The notes beneath the pieces were generated by a model, which worked only from the letters and a program-made list of their open reading frames with translations, had not been told where the DNA came from and made no database searches. Source: Sindora glabra (taxonomy: Eukaryota; Streptophyta; Magnoliopsida; Fabales; Fabaceae). From it: DNA of 64,000 nucleotides. The translations under genes were made by a program, and so were the position numbers. Positions 37,155-50,282 of this stretch are shown here, one piece after another; the stretch's first letter is position 1; the number at the start of each line of letters is the position of its first letter. The stretch spans positions 1,927,001 through 1,991,000 of the forward strand of contig CM035236.1 of the NCBI GenBank assembly GCA_020226215.1. Reading direction: 5' to 3'.

Positions 37155-40100
37155 ATGGCAGGATGGACAACTTTTGTTGATGGTTCTTCCTTAGATTGCC
37201 TGGAAAATGTTGGAGCATATCACGGCAACGGTTGTTGCCTTACCTTTGAAAATTTTGATCCTTCCGTAAGAGATCATGTTGATGATGCCAATGATGGTAA
37301 AATCAGACAAAAATGCTTATTTTATCAACTTTTATTGGTTCATCTGAGAGTGAATTGCTCCAGAGGTATTACTCGGCCTGTGCCGGTAATGCTTGGTGAT
37401 GGTCAGTCTATAAATTTGTACAAACTGTTTTCCTTAGTGAAAAAAAGAGGCGGGTATCTTTTGGTGACAAAGAAAGGATTGTGGGGTTCCGTGGCAAAGG
37501 ATTTGGGTTTGAATCTCGGTGTTTTGGCTTCCTTGAAGTTAGTTTATGACAAGTATTTGAACGAGTTTGAAGGATGGCTTCGGACGATTTGTGGAGGAAA
37601 GAATTTCAAAAATGGGCATCATGGCTGCGATGGGAGTTTTAAGTCATTGTTGTTGGAGCTAGAGAAAGAGTTCAGAAGCTTGTCATGTCCTAACTCACAG
37701 TGGAAAAATGACGGACATGTTGAGTTGGAACCCAATAAAATCATAAAGTACATTGATTTGATTAATCAAAAGACTGACTCGAATTTTTCGGGCACCAAAA
37801 TTCAAGATACTAAATTTGAGGGTGTAAAAAATATTCAGGTTGACAATGACAAAAAAGTTTGTAATGATGTTGAGAATGATCTAGATACCCCCCACACAGG
37901 AGTTGCTAACAAGGAGTTTAATTCTCATAAGCGCAAACGAGAATCGTTATCTGGAATGCTGAACTGGATGAAGCATACTGCAAAGCATCCCCTCGATATT
38001 TCAATTAAATCAATACCCCAACCATCTAAGTGGTATGGTTACAAAGGCAAGGACTTTCGGGTTCAGAGTCTGAGGGCAAGAGAGGTGTTGTTGTTGAGGC
38101 AAGAAGTAGAACCAAATGGTGGATCGCCTTCATTTCAGGTATAACTTAAATGCACTTGTCAATGTTGTCTATAGGATTTTATGTGGCATTCAGGAAATAA
38201 CTTCTAATCCTATCATAGCACTGAGATTTTAATGCTACTCTTTATTATATGTTGACAAATTAGTAGTTTTGGCTTCTCTTAAAATTATGGAAAAAGCTTG
38301 CTAATTTGTCAATGTATATATATATAAAGGTACTGAGAATTTTAATACTTACAGTAGGATTAGAAAATTTTTGGGCATTCAGACCCAGAACAAATTAGCC
38401 TGTTTTGCTTTCTTGGTTTACTTTTTGTGTATTATAGTATGCGTATGTCTGCAACCTCAATCACGCGTTTCTTGCCTATATTGTTGATTATAGATTTAAC
38501 TTATCTTGCTTTGCTAAGGCCTTGTACTTTATTGTACTTGTGTTTCATTGTTATTCCTTATTTAGAGTAAAATGGCCAACATTCACGTTTGATTTCTTCA
38601 TGCGAGACAATGTATTTATTGGATCTGGAATAATTCCCTCTGTTTTTCCACTTCATGGTGATAAGCTAGATCTGTCAAACACTCAATAATAATAATGATA
38701 ATAATAATAATTTCATGTTGGTTCTTTAAAAGGAAAGCATTAGTTACTTACTTAAATATTTGACTAGAATTTTAATGCATTTCAGAGTTTGCTTCAAGAA
38801 CATAACTTAGAATACTTGAGGGTATGATCAGCCACATTTTTCAGGCTCAAAAGACTTATGACTTGACTCTAGGCTGACTTTATTTTGTTATTGCTTCTTA
38901 GAGTCGTCTAATGCATTGAGGGATTCACCCATTCTAGATGCTGCGCATGTAAATAATACCAAGAGAGATGCTGGTTCTAGCAACGCCAAGAACATTGACT
39001 TTCTTATTTGTTCACTTGCTTTATTGTGTTTAGGTCCCATACTTTCCATGTTGCATTAAATTTACAAAGTCCCTTGAGCAAAAATTCTTCTGGGTAGTAT
39101 TATTGTATTAATGTCAAGTTTATAATGTCTACATCCTTAATCATTAGTTCTGTAAGGCAGCAATGTTGTTGCTATGGCTTTGATACAAGGACATTGAAAA
39201 TGCATCTACCAGAAACATGAATGGAACATGGTAATAGTCGAGTAGTTAAATGGATAAAAGAATCTCTAATGTGGCATTTTTTGATACTCTCTGTTTGGCA
39301 GAAGGTGAAGATGCATCCTACCATGTATGAGGATCACGTTGCTCCTGGTCACCAGTCTCAAATGAAGCTGAGATGTAGTGAGAGATTACCTACCTCTGTT
39401 AAATCTCGGTTATGCTCTTGTTGCAATACTTGTTTAGCTGCCACAAATAGAGCAACAAGTCCAGTCAATATAGAAGCAGAGAAAGGTAAACTGCAGGAAA
39501 CAACTGCAACATCTGATTTTTTGGCTGGAAATGTAACGACTAACCCAACTGGGGATGATCCTCTCCAAAAACACGTTTCTGTTGGGCATCTTTTTCAAGC
39601 TGAAATCCCAGAATGGACTGGTGAAGTTTTCAGTGGTGATTCTAAGTGGCTGGGCACACAGGTATGGCCTTTGAAATATAATAATGAGGAAAAAACTGCT
39701 AGGGAAACAGATCCTATTGGAAAAGGAAGGCAAGAAAAGTGTAGTTGTCGATCCCAAGGTTCCATTGAATGTGTTAGGTTTCATATTGCTGAGAAGCGGT
39801 TCAAATTGAAGCTTGAATTGGGTAGTGCATTTTACCATTGGGGATTTGATCACATGGGTGAGGAAGTTTCACTTCAATGGACAGAGCAAGAAGAAAAGAA
39901 ATTTAAGGATATAATGAGGTCAAACATTCCCTCTCAAATCAGTTGGTTCTGGAACAACTCATACAGGTACTTTACCAAGAAGACAGGAAGAAACTTGGTA
40001 AGCTATTACTTCAATGTATTTCTTATTCAGCGTAGAAGTTATCAGAATCGTGTGACTCCCAACAGTGTTGATAGTGATGATGATGAACTTCAATTTGGAT

Positions 40101-40195
40101 CTTTGGGTGATGGTTTTGGGATGGAAGCTGTTAAGGGTCCAAGTATGAGTTTTCTTGAATGTTCAGAGAACAAGCAGTATACTGATTTGGGGTAG
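37155..40195 (+). CDS. ARID1: ARID, ELM2 and SANT-like domain chromatin protein (ARID1/ARID2 type)
   Basis: Plant proteins of this architecture bind AT-rich DNA and act with chromatin regulators; Arabidopsis ARID1 is reported to promote male germline gene expression. Two coding exons are clear, 37155-38138 and 39302-40195, joined in phase 0 across GT-AG, giving 625 residues. Residues about 51-142 form the ARID domain (LYKLFSLVKKRGGYLLVTKK, LWGSVAKDLGL, LKLVYDKYLNEFEGWL). A basic patch (HKRKRE, about 258-263) is a likely nuclear signal. Residues about 420-455 fit an ELM2 motif (VSVGHLFQAEIPEWTGEVF). Residues about 518-575 fit a SANT-like domain (LQWTEQEEKKF, YYFNVFLIQRR). The tail is acidic. 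The intron could hold two extra in-phase exons (38786-38821, 38904-38948). The symbol is by family; paralogue ARID2 is equally possible. Confidence 0.88.
38684..38712. repeat. (TAA)n microsatellite in the ARID gene intron
   Basis: Trinucleotide run 'aataataataat' with one interruption (gata), inside the intron between the two coding exons. Confidence 0.8.
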
Positions 40196-40199
40196 AAAA

Positions 40200-42277
40200 A
40201 TTTGGAGAGCATGAATCTGATCAGTGGATTTGAATCACCTGAGGATAAACACTTTCATTGGTCCAACAAATATAGAACTCCTCTTCCTGCATGTTGAGTG
40301 GTGAAGCCCTGCACAGGCCTTAAAAATTTTGGTAATGACAAACTCACCATAAAGATATATATAATATACAGTGAGAAGCAAAAGATAATGATTTCTCATT
40401 AACTTCGGATGTGTCCTTGACTGCTCAGACGGACGGCAGAACTTGCTGAAGCTGCTATTATTTTGTTGGATGAATTGCGGTTTATTCAATGCTTCTGGAA
40501 GCCTGCACTATTAAATCAGCGTTACTGTAGAATACTGGTATTACCGTCTGGATTTATAGAACCATCTAGGAAATCGTCATGGCAGCATTTTCCTTTTCTG
40601 CAAATCCTTTGTTGCAAGTATACTTGATTCTTCTGTTATCTGTATGTGAGCAAAGTCCACTTTTTTTTTTTGACATTTAAGCCCACTTTTAGTTATGAGA
40701 TAAATGGCTCTTTAATGAGGTCATGTGAATAACCATTAATTTGTAGCGTTGTTAGGACCGTGTTTCTCTAAAGTATAGAATGTACTTTATATGTAAAAAT
40801 GAGATGTCACATTCCTTGATGAGAAAGTTCATAGTTCAGAATTTAATAAATAACAATCATTTAATAATGTAATTTTTTAATTTCTTATTATTCACTTTTT
40901 TAATTTTATTATTAAGGATTGTAATATCTTATTTTTCTGAAGCGTATGTTGCATTTTAAAAGAGTTTGGTACAGTATTTTTATATGCTCTTTTTGACTTT
41001 CGGGCATGGCATAAAATCTTGGGTCTGTGTGTGCATGAATTGCTTATTTATTTTCGAAATTATGTTAATTCAGTGCAGCAAGAAACTTGGCGAATCATTT
41101 ACCGTTTAAGAAGTGCTATGATCTAATTCATATAAAATGATAAACAACAGGATTTAACTTATTGAGAGGGATGTTGAACTTATCAATGGTTGGTTTATTT
41201 TTATTCTTAGCCAGAAACAAAAGGTAGTATTTTTAAATATATTATTTGTTTAGAATTGAATATATCCGAAATTTCACTAAATTTGCATAATTTAGAGGGA
41301 AGAAGTAAGTGCAATTTTCTCTTTTACAATAACAGTGTGTGTGGTCTGCTTTAAAACTTAAAAGATAGCACTTCTGCTGATTTTGCGAGCTTTATACAAA
41401 GAAAATTGTAATTTTGATAAAATATATTTTCTAAAATTTTCATAAAGATTATAAAATTTAATCCATATTAGTGTTTAAATATACAAAAATAATTACTTTT
41501 TAAATTTAGGAAAAATTATATTTTACCGGTATGTGGCTTCATTTTTCTCCTTTAACTTGCATATAATATTGAGTATTACAATTCATTTACTTATATTATT
41601 TCAATTGTTAATACATTATCTATTTAAATTATTTTTCATTTAAAATTTAACATAAAAATTCACATTTATTAGATGTGATGTTTCTTTAAATTTTGATTTA
41701 ATTCGACATTTGTTCAAAATCAAATTAGCCTCATGAAAAATTATAATTTTATTAATTTTTTTATAATTTAATCTACAATTGCTAGATAAAAGATGTTAAA
41801 TGAAATTTTTTTAGGATAAATTAATTTTAAATAAGCATTAAATTGAGTCAAAAATTGAGAAAGTAAAAATCATCTGCAGTGCACTTAAGTTTTGAGATTT
41901 CTATTAAATTTTGAAAAGAAAATAATAAAATAGAAAATACATATAAGTAAATTACAATATTTAATACAATATGTAGATTAAATGAAAAAGTTGAAATTAC
42001 ATGTTAGTCTAACGTAATTTTTCCATAAATTTATATTGAACAAGAAAGTTATGCACTCATAATCTTTAAGAAAAATATTGCTAGAAAACGTCGTCCCTTT
42101 TTTTGATAAGGGAGATTGTCAAAAGTGAAGCTTACCAAAGTTTATTCCTTACCGTCAAAATTAAGAATCTTACTAAAAGTATTTAGACTTGCACAATAGG
42201 AAAGTGTAAAGTGGCCGACTTCACAAGGAGAAAAATTATCTGCTTTATTGAAAAATATATAGTCCCATTTTCTAGGT
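40200..42277. other. 3' region of the ARID gene and intergenic DNA
   Basis: The 3'-UTR probably occupies the first several hundred bases. The remainder is A/T-rich without a supported gene and ends at the insertion site of the LTR element. Confidence 0.45.
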
Positions 42278-42282
42278 GTTTT

Positions 42283-42762
42283 TGTTAGAATTTTTATATG
42301 GGCTATTATTAATTGTAAGTATTTTATTTTTTTATTGATAAAACTAGTTGAACAATGATTCAAGAAATTTTTCTTTTTTGAAACTCAATTTGTTAAAATG
42401 ATCTATTACTTAAATTTATAAATACCTGATTTTGGATTAATGTGTTTAGTGGTTAAAGTATAAGCCTATATTTTTTTTGATTTATAACGAGAGGGTTTGA
42501 TAGGATTTTTATTTATATTGACTAAATCTCCTCTTCAATCCACTCCTAACTTAATTCAATCATTGACTTATCCTATTACGAGCTACACGCTCTAGGAGAA
42601 GGAAAAAAAGATTTATAGTCTATGGTATTCATTTGAATACTACCATACTCAGAAGAATTAAATCTACGATAAAGGTACACTTTCACATAAATATTAATTT
42701 AATATTTTTTTATTTATGATTTTAGTCTTGATATATGATCTATAAAATCATGAATTCTTACA
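42283..42762 (+). repeat. 5' LTR
   Basis: Starts TGTTAG, ends TTACA. Direct match to 48359-48831. It is followed after two bases by the tRNA-Met-like primer-binding site. Confidence 0.85.
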
Positions 42763-42764
42763 TG

Positions 42765-42780
42765 TGGTATCAAAATAGGT
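42765..42780 (+). other. Primer-binding site (initiator tRNA-Met type)
   Basis: The sequence tggtatcaaaatagg resembles the canonical tggtatcagagcc complement of plant initiator tRNA-Met, with a few decayed positions. Confidence 0.7.
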
Positions 42781-44579
42781 TATATCAAATTAGAACCCTA
42801 ATTTAATTAATTGTAATTGTGATTTAATTTTCATTAACAATTATATATATATTTTATAAATCAAAATTCGTTATATATATGATTTGGCATGATGTACTTA
42901 ATTTGGGCTGTATGTGATGTACTAAGTTTCGTAGTTGACGGATTATCTTCTCTAATCATCTGATTTCTACTTACAAATTCATTAGCTAAGTCTAGATGTT
43001 GAAATTCACAAGTTATACGTAAACTTTAAAAAATGTTGGTTACAAATTGGAAATCCCCTTTTTTATTAGTTCGTTGGGGTAATAGAAACATTGATTCAGG
43101 GACTCAGGTTTTCTTGAGCACAATGAGAAATTTTTCAATTTTAGAAGTTTCGAAATTGAAGAGTTATATAGTTTTCAAGATACATGAGTTCTATGGAAAA
43201 TTTTGTGCATAAGTCGGATCCTTAGTGCCTAGTATTAGCTGCATAGATGACTCTGGAATTGAGCAATTGCATAGCTTTGTACACAGTTTGTTTGCCTTTA
43301 AGAAGCCCCATCATGATTAGTATTCTATTTACATTGATTTTACCCTGGCTCTGTTGGTATGTATATATATAGTCCTATTCTTATATATATATATATTATT
43401 CACGCCTTATGTTTTATATATATTTAATGGTTTATATATATTATAATTGTTATATATATATAATTGGCAGTTTTGAATTGTTAAATACACATATTTAATT
43501 TTTTTATTTATTTCTTGTATAATCATATGATTATATAAATTGGAGATTTGGATTTGTTTTATGACTATATTTAGAATCTCCAATTTTGATATATTTGGAT
43601 AGACATATTAATGAAATTTAAAGTGAAAGCAAAATATTTATATGCTAAAATATGGATTTATATTAACTTTATATAATATTTATGGATTCAGTGTATTCAT
43701 TCTTATGCATTAAACATATATGGTTTATCATTTTATATGTATGTAAAACCTATTTGAACCAAGGATTATAATTTGATGTTGATAACATTAAATCGAAACA
43801 TATATAGTATATTTTATTTTGAATTATATATATAACATGTTAAGATAATATCAATGATATTTAGTTTTTTAATTTAATATATATGATGTCAATATTATAT
43901 CATTTTATGGATTAGATTAATAGATTACATATATCTATATAAGGATTCACATTCAATTTTTTTTTTAAGTATCTAATATTTTTAATTAATTGATTGAAAT
44001 TATTTTGGATAATTACTATCTCAAAGATAATTTTATTAGTGAAAATAAAAAAATTATTATATTTTTAGTAGTTATCTATTAAGATTCTTATTTACTACTT
44101 TTCAGATATAATGCTAAAATAATCATTATATGGAGTATAAGGTGATAAAAATATCATACCTTAAGTATATTACTTGATAATAATTTGTCATTAGTTGGTT
44201 TGATAGATTATTAATTTCTATTTCATCTTTATTATGATAAGGTGATGGCATTTTATAAAAATCATAGTTTAAAATAGTTTTAATGATGTGACATTGATAA
44301 TCAAGTAATATTTTTTATTAAAGAAAAAAATAAAAATAAATTTTAAGATTATGTTGTGATGCAATATAATTTTGATAATCAGTATTAATATATATTGTTT
44401 AACATTCCTTAATGGACTAATCATATTATTATCAATAATTTAATTTTATAATTTTATGCATAATTTTAACATTTCGAGTCTTTTAGAAAACTTATAGATT
44501 AATTTGGATAATTATTACTCAATTGAAATCATTGATTCATAAGTTTCCAAGCCACTAATAAATACTTGCGGGATTAATA

Positions 44580-44935
44580 TTTAATTATTTCATGTATTTA
44601 CTTGCCAAAATAAGGTAAGTGTGTATTATAAATAGAAATGCGTTTAATAAAATAATTTTTAATTATTTCATATAATGACTTACCTAAAAAAGGTTACTGT
44701 ATGCTATAATTAGAAATTGTTGTATGTCATAATTATTTCATATTTACTTGCCCAAATGGGGTAAGTGTATATTATAATTAGAAATAAGTTTACTAAAATA
44801 ATTTTTAATTATTTCATATAATGACCTACCCAAAGGGAGTTCCTATATGTTGTAACTAGAAATTAGTTTAGTGAAATAATTTTATTTTTTAATTTATTTT
44901 ATTATTGTATATTTTATCTACCAAAAAGGGATCAA
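44580..44935 (+). repeat. Internal tandem array of the LTR element, about 70-80-bp units
   Basis: Four or five diverged units each carry 'taattatttcata', then a motif like 'acttgcccaaa(n)ggg', then 'gtatattataattagaaat'. The same 'cccaaa-ggg' motif recurs further along the element, and a version of it (gcccaaataggagaa) forms the purine tract before the 3' LTR. Confidence 0.65.
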
Positions 44936-47900
44936 TTTGCAATAATAATATATTATCTCCATTGGTTTCAATTTTAAGAAAATTTTTATGTACTACATTT
45001 TTTATTGAAAGGAGAGAGAATGTACTAATATTTATATACTCCTAAATATAGTTATTTTACCCAAAACTAACATATTGCATTTTGTTATTTTCACATAATC
45101 TCTTTTATTATAAATATATGTTATTGAACACATGGTATTTATGTTTATAAACATTTTTATTTTACCATAGGTCTTATTAGATCAAGTAAGGCATATTATT
45201 GAATCATGTTAATATTATTTTAAATATTTTTATTTTAATTTTAATAAAAAGTTAATTTATGTTTCTAAAAGAAATATGTTGAAAGGATCAAGATAGAATT
45301 ATAAATTTTTTCAAATATTAATCTTGATTTAATGATAACTTTAATTTTTTAAAATAAATTTATATTTTAAGTCTTATTGTATTTTTGAATTGCATAGATT
45401 TAAGATGTATGTATGTGCAATAGGATTAAAATTGAGGTAATTTAGATGTAACAATATTTTGATTTTGTGATAATTTATTATCAAAATAAATTATATGTTA
45501 TTTATGCTTAAAAGATCATTGTTTTGGACAATTTTTTTATATTTTGGATCTTTTGAAAAATTTATGATTTGTTATGAATAATTATCATTAAAGTGATATT
45601 ACTCATATTGATCATAAAGTATTTGAGTTATATCATATGAGATTAATTTATGATTATTATATGCAATTGCTTGTCTAAAAGGGATTATTACATGTTTTAA
45701 TCAAAGATATTTTATGAAGCATATAAATTTCTAGAATTGCTTTAATTTTAAAAGTATGTCTACCCAAAGGGGATATATTTTTAATACTAAGGTATTCTCT
45801 TGATTGACTTTGTGATTAAGAAGATCTTTTGCCTATTACATTTTTTACCAAAAGGAAAACTATAGGAATATACATTACTTCTATATTCATGAACTAAAAG
45901 TTACATTCTTGCTTCCAATATTATTTATCTTACTTTTATGATAAAAGTGTTACATCTTTGATTAATTATTTTCTTTTAAAATATAATAAAAATATGTTAT
46001 TTTACTTTAATTATAAGGATAAACTAGTATAGAAGGTCTATCTGCTCAAAGAAAATAAATTTTTTTAATATCATATTATCTTCTATACAATTGGGTTAAT
46101 ATATTGAAAGAGAAATACATACTATATGTTCTATCCAAAGGAGAATTTATAATCATGTATTGAGATCTTTTATGTTGATGTTGTTAATGTATAATTTTTT
46201 TGTTGTTTATTATGTTCTATTAGATGATTTGTGCAACTAAATTTAATTATCTTATATTTTATAGAGTCATTAGATGAATCTATTTTGAGAATGACATATA
46301 TTATTATGTCACTTTAGTTATATGGTGATAAATTGAATTTATATTGTTTATAACATTGTGGCACATTATTATTAAATATAGTTTTTTTCTTTCTTTCTTT
46401 GGGGTGAAATTATATATATATAACTTTTTTTTTAAAAATATATATTTGATAAATAAATTATTAATCAATTAGTATAAATAATTATATTTTGAAATAGTAT
46501 ACAATTTTTAAGAATTGCACTGAATCTTCACATTAATGGAAGTTTAATTTAATGTTATGAAATTTTGTTTGTATTACAAAGTGCAAGGCATATGTTCAAG
46601 AGCTTATTCTGATGAAAGATTATTTGATGATATTTAAAATTGCTTTACTTTGTAAAAGTGCATTTAAATATTAAAATTTATTTTTATATATATATTTTTG
46701 TAGTAAAGTTATATGTTATTACATATATTTGTTTGACAGAAAAATATGCATGGTAAAGAGATGAATTTTTTTTTAGTTTTCTTTTATGTACATAATATTT
46801 GAATTTTGAAGTATTTTGCTAACAATAATAAATTTGACATAAAAGCTATTATTTGTTTATTTGAGTATAGTATAAAATAACTTATAAAATTCTTGACATA
46901 CACATTGTGAATCTATTTTTTTAATATTTTTATGATATACTTTTTGGTCAATAGTATGTGTTGCTATCATGAGAATTTTCTAAATAATTTTTATTCATAT
47001 TTATTTTAGTAATCTCTAGAAATATATTTTAATTTTTTTTTATTACATTAACTTGGTATCAATTTTAATATCTAATTTTGATAGAGTTGTAAATGACTTA
47101 CTTGAGATACCAAAGTTAATTGTATAATTAATTTTTTTATTATTGATTTATTTTATTATATTAAGTTGATAATTTAAGAAATCATAATTTTACATACTGC
47201 CATAATATGTATATGAAATTTAAATATTTTTGCCTAAACCAAGGTTCTTATTTTATAAGATGTTTAAAAACTTGTTGAGATATGGACATTCAATTTTATT
47301 TTATTTTTCTTATAATATGCTTGGTTAGTGGGAGTTTTATATTATATAGAATATTTAATCTCAGTTGATAATTATAATATGTTTATTGATACACAAGATG
47401 AATATGTCATATATATTATTATATAATTTGTTAATTTTTATCATATTTGCTCTTAATCATATTGATATATTATTATGCATTTATATATGCAATTTATGGA
47501 TTCTTTATCAATATATGTATTTCCATATTGTAAAATATACCAATTATTATAATTATGAGGATTAAAACTTGATGCCAGTCGTTAGCTTATGAGTTTGCAT
47601 ATATAGTTTCGATGTGTACCATATTGGAATAATGAAAATTGCCTTGATAAAGGTTAAGTATCAGGTTTAATGTTATTTTGTATAATAATTTATCATTATT
47701 AATTAGTTCTTGATATGTATTTTTGTCTCTTAGTTGATATCATTTTTAAACTTTGAGGCATTCTAACAATAAATTTATTAAGACTAAATTTGGTGTTAAT
47801 CCTTAGTTCCTAAGTTATATATTTGTCTCTTAATTAATATTATTATAAAACTTAGAGATGTTTTAACTAACAAATTTATGAGGACTAGAACTTAGTATTA

Positions 47901-48358
47901 GTCGTTAGCTCTGTGTTTAATATTTATCTCTTAATTGATACTATTTTGAAATTTTGAGATAATTAAATTTACTATTACTAGAAGATTTTTCTATCTTATT
48001 ATTAAACTTGTTATAAAGAAATTATTGAAGGCTTACTTGAAAAATAACATGATTTATTATATCACACTTTTGATACTATTTTTCTTATTACACTTTTACA
48101 TTAATAATTCATATTTAAGTAGTTGATAATATATGTAACCATGGAAGGTCTTGTGTTAATGATAATGTAATTATTGTCATGATTCAATATTGTTAATTGC
48201 TTAAGTATGAGTCGCATTTTAGGTATCATCTATTGGATTGTGTGTTTTCAAAATTGTGGCCACATATTGAAAAATTTATGTTCAGTTTAAGAGTTATTTT
48301 CATATAAAATATTTTATAAAATAAACTTTTTATAATTAATGTTGCCCAAATAGGAGAA

Positions 48359-48831
48359 TGCTAGAATTTTTATGTAGGTTATCATTAATTATAAGTATTT
48401 TATTTTATTTTTGATAAAATTAGATGAATAATGATTCAAGAGATTTTTACTTTTTGAAACTCAATTGTTAAAATGATTTATTACTTGGGCTTATAAATAC
48501 CTGATTTTGGATTAGTATGTTTGACGACTAAAGTGCAAGCCTATATCTTTTCTAACTCGTAATGGGAGGGTTTGATAAAATTTTTATTTATATTGGTTAG
48601 GTCCCTTATCTATTCTTGACTTAATTCAATTATTAACTTATCTTATTGAGAGCCGCATAATCTAGGAGAAGGAGAGAAAGATTTATGTTTATGGTATTCA
48701 TCTAAATACTACTTTACTTAGGATAATTAAATCCATAATAAAGGTACGCTTTCACATAAATATTAATTTAATATTCTTTTATTTGTTATTCTAGTTTTGA
48801 TATATGATCTACAAAATCACGAATTCTTACA
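48359..48831 (+). repeat. 3' LTR
   Basis: Starts TGCTAG, ends TTACA. It matches the 5' LTR in order throughout, including 'gattttggatta', 'ctaggagaagga', 'aaaggtac(a/g)ctttcaca' and 'gatatatgatct'. Confidence 0.85.
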
Positions 48832-48906
48832 GTCTTAATCGCTTATGGGTTGTCTTCTTTGTGGTGAAAGTCTATTTCTATTAACTTCTATCTATTTCTT
48901 TTAGTT

Positions 48907-49226
48907 TTTCAATAGGGGTGTAAAACAAGTAGACCAATCCATTTAGGTTTGATTCGTATTATCCATGAAAAAAATGGACTAAATAATAAAGAGTCCATAT
49001 TTGGTTCGTATCCTTAAGTCTGTGGATTGGTTTACGAACTTTAACTATAAGTTTGTGGACTAGTTCGTATTGACCCGATCCGCACGAATTTTAGTCTTCT
49101 AGGACTAATTCGTGTTACTTATGAAAAAAAAGGCCAAATTTCAAGTGGTTCAAGTCCATTAAAACTCACAAAGTTCGTGAATTGGTCTGCACACTTTAGT
49201 TTATTTTACACTCCTACCTTTCAATA
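48907..49226. mobile_element. Small hAT-type MITE with 8-bp target-site duplication
   Basis: A 304-bp element (48915-49218) begins ggggtgtaaaacaag and ends, inverted, ggtaggagtgtaaaataaac, giving imperfect inverted ends. The identical 8-mer TTTCAATA flanks it at 48907-48914 and 49219-49226. The interior is rich in 'gttcgtgga'-like words and has no coding frame. Confidence 0.75.
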
Positions 49227-49229
49227 GTC

Positions 49230-50280
49230 TTAGAACCAAATAATAATAATAAAATAAATAAATAAAAATCAAAATAACAAAAAATGCCTTCCCCAAGCAA
49301 ACACTGAGAGATGGACTTGATGAAGCTGCAATCTTTTCATAGTATTGTGATTTCTGCTTGCTTATTTTATTGGCGACAAGTTTCGTGGTTGAATGTTTTG
49401 GTTAAATTGAAAAGAATCAGGATGATGAGTGATTATAAAGTGGAGGTGATCAATTATGGCATGCAAGAGTCATGTATGCATATTTGAGGACCTAAAGGTA
49501 TTAACTTTTCTCTACCTTTGTCTGATTTATAATTTCATTTTATCTTTTCCTCCAGATGATCTGTATGTGTATCTTATCCTCGCCAATATCATTTTTCTCT
49601 TAAGCTTTTCTTTTGCTGATTAAAATTTTCTCCTTTATGTAGTTGTTCGATTGTGTGGACTCCCTGAATTCATTATGGATTTTGCTTCACTCAAAAAAGG
49701 GATCAGTTTATAAGATCTGTTGACCTCTGAACTAGTGTTCTCTGCATACATGTGTTTATTTTTATCACCATTCACCTTCATTTCCGTAATGTTTGTTCTT
49801 AGATGGATGCAGCCTAATTGTTTACCTATTTTCCTCAATGAAAATTAATTGGATTAGGTCCATGCTAGGTTGATTGTTAATGGTAGCAAGTTTTTCCCTT
49901 AGTCTTTCTCTATCTTTTTTTTTTTTTTCGGGGGGGAGGGGGGGCGGGGGCGGGGTTGATGTGCAGGTCCTTTACCAGCAAGCTTTCTGAGAATATTCAA
50001 TTTCACCATGATACGTGTTTTTATCATGCTTGCTGGGTTGGTTGATGGCACAGGTGTAGTTGAAGTGTTTATTTACTCTGATACGTGTATATGCTACCTT
50101 CAATTTGGAAATATTCAATTTTTATTTACTTATTTTTGGGACCTTGTTAATGTATTTTAAGTTCCTTCCTCAATTTCTTCTGTACCCAAATCCATCGGAT
50201 CCATTGAATATGAATTATTAATGTAAAAGTAGTAAACTAGTAATCATTATAAACCAAATACTGTATTAACTCTTGTTCAT
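49230..50280. other. Gene-like but unassigned DNA
   Basis: Composition is closer to genic than the flanks. A 59-codon frame starts with ATG at 49314, and a short ATG frame at about 49459 could splice (gtatta after 'acctaaag', acceptor near 49642) to about 29 further codons ending at a stop near 49719. Neither resembles a family I know. A poly-T tract followed by a G-rich block (49930-49955) lies here. Confidence 0.3.
49930..49955 (+). other. Potential G-quadruplex tract
   Basis: The plus strand reads G7-A-G7-C-G5-C-G4, four G-runs separated by single bases, immediately after a poly-T run. It satisfies the usual G-quadruplex pattern and is striking in such A/T-rich DNA. Confidence 0.8.
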
Positions 50281-50282
50281 AG

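Larger units (their letters stand above)
42283..48831 (+). mobile_element. Non-autonomous LTR retrotransposon (LARD-like), about 6.5 kb
   Basis: Two direct repeats of 480 and 473 bp flank about 5.6 kb. Both begin TG (TGTTAGAAT and TGCTAGAAT) and end CA (aattctta-CA). Just inside the left LTR lies tggtatcaaaatagg (from 42765), a primer-binding site resembling the initiator tRNA-Met complement. A short purine tract (aggagaa, 48352-48358) precedes the right LTR. Flanking pentamers gtttt (42278-42282) and gtctt (48832-48836) are a probable target duplication with one change. The interior has no gag-pol similarity or long frame and is extremely A/T-rich. LTRs differ at roughly one base in six or seven by eye, so the insertion is old. 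Orientation is set by the primer site. Confidence 0.85.

Noticed and set aside
39434..39853. Minus-strand 139-codon frame
   Set aside because: It is the shadow of the second exon of the ARID/ELM2 gene.
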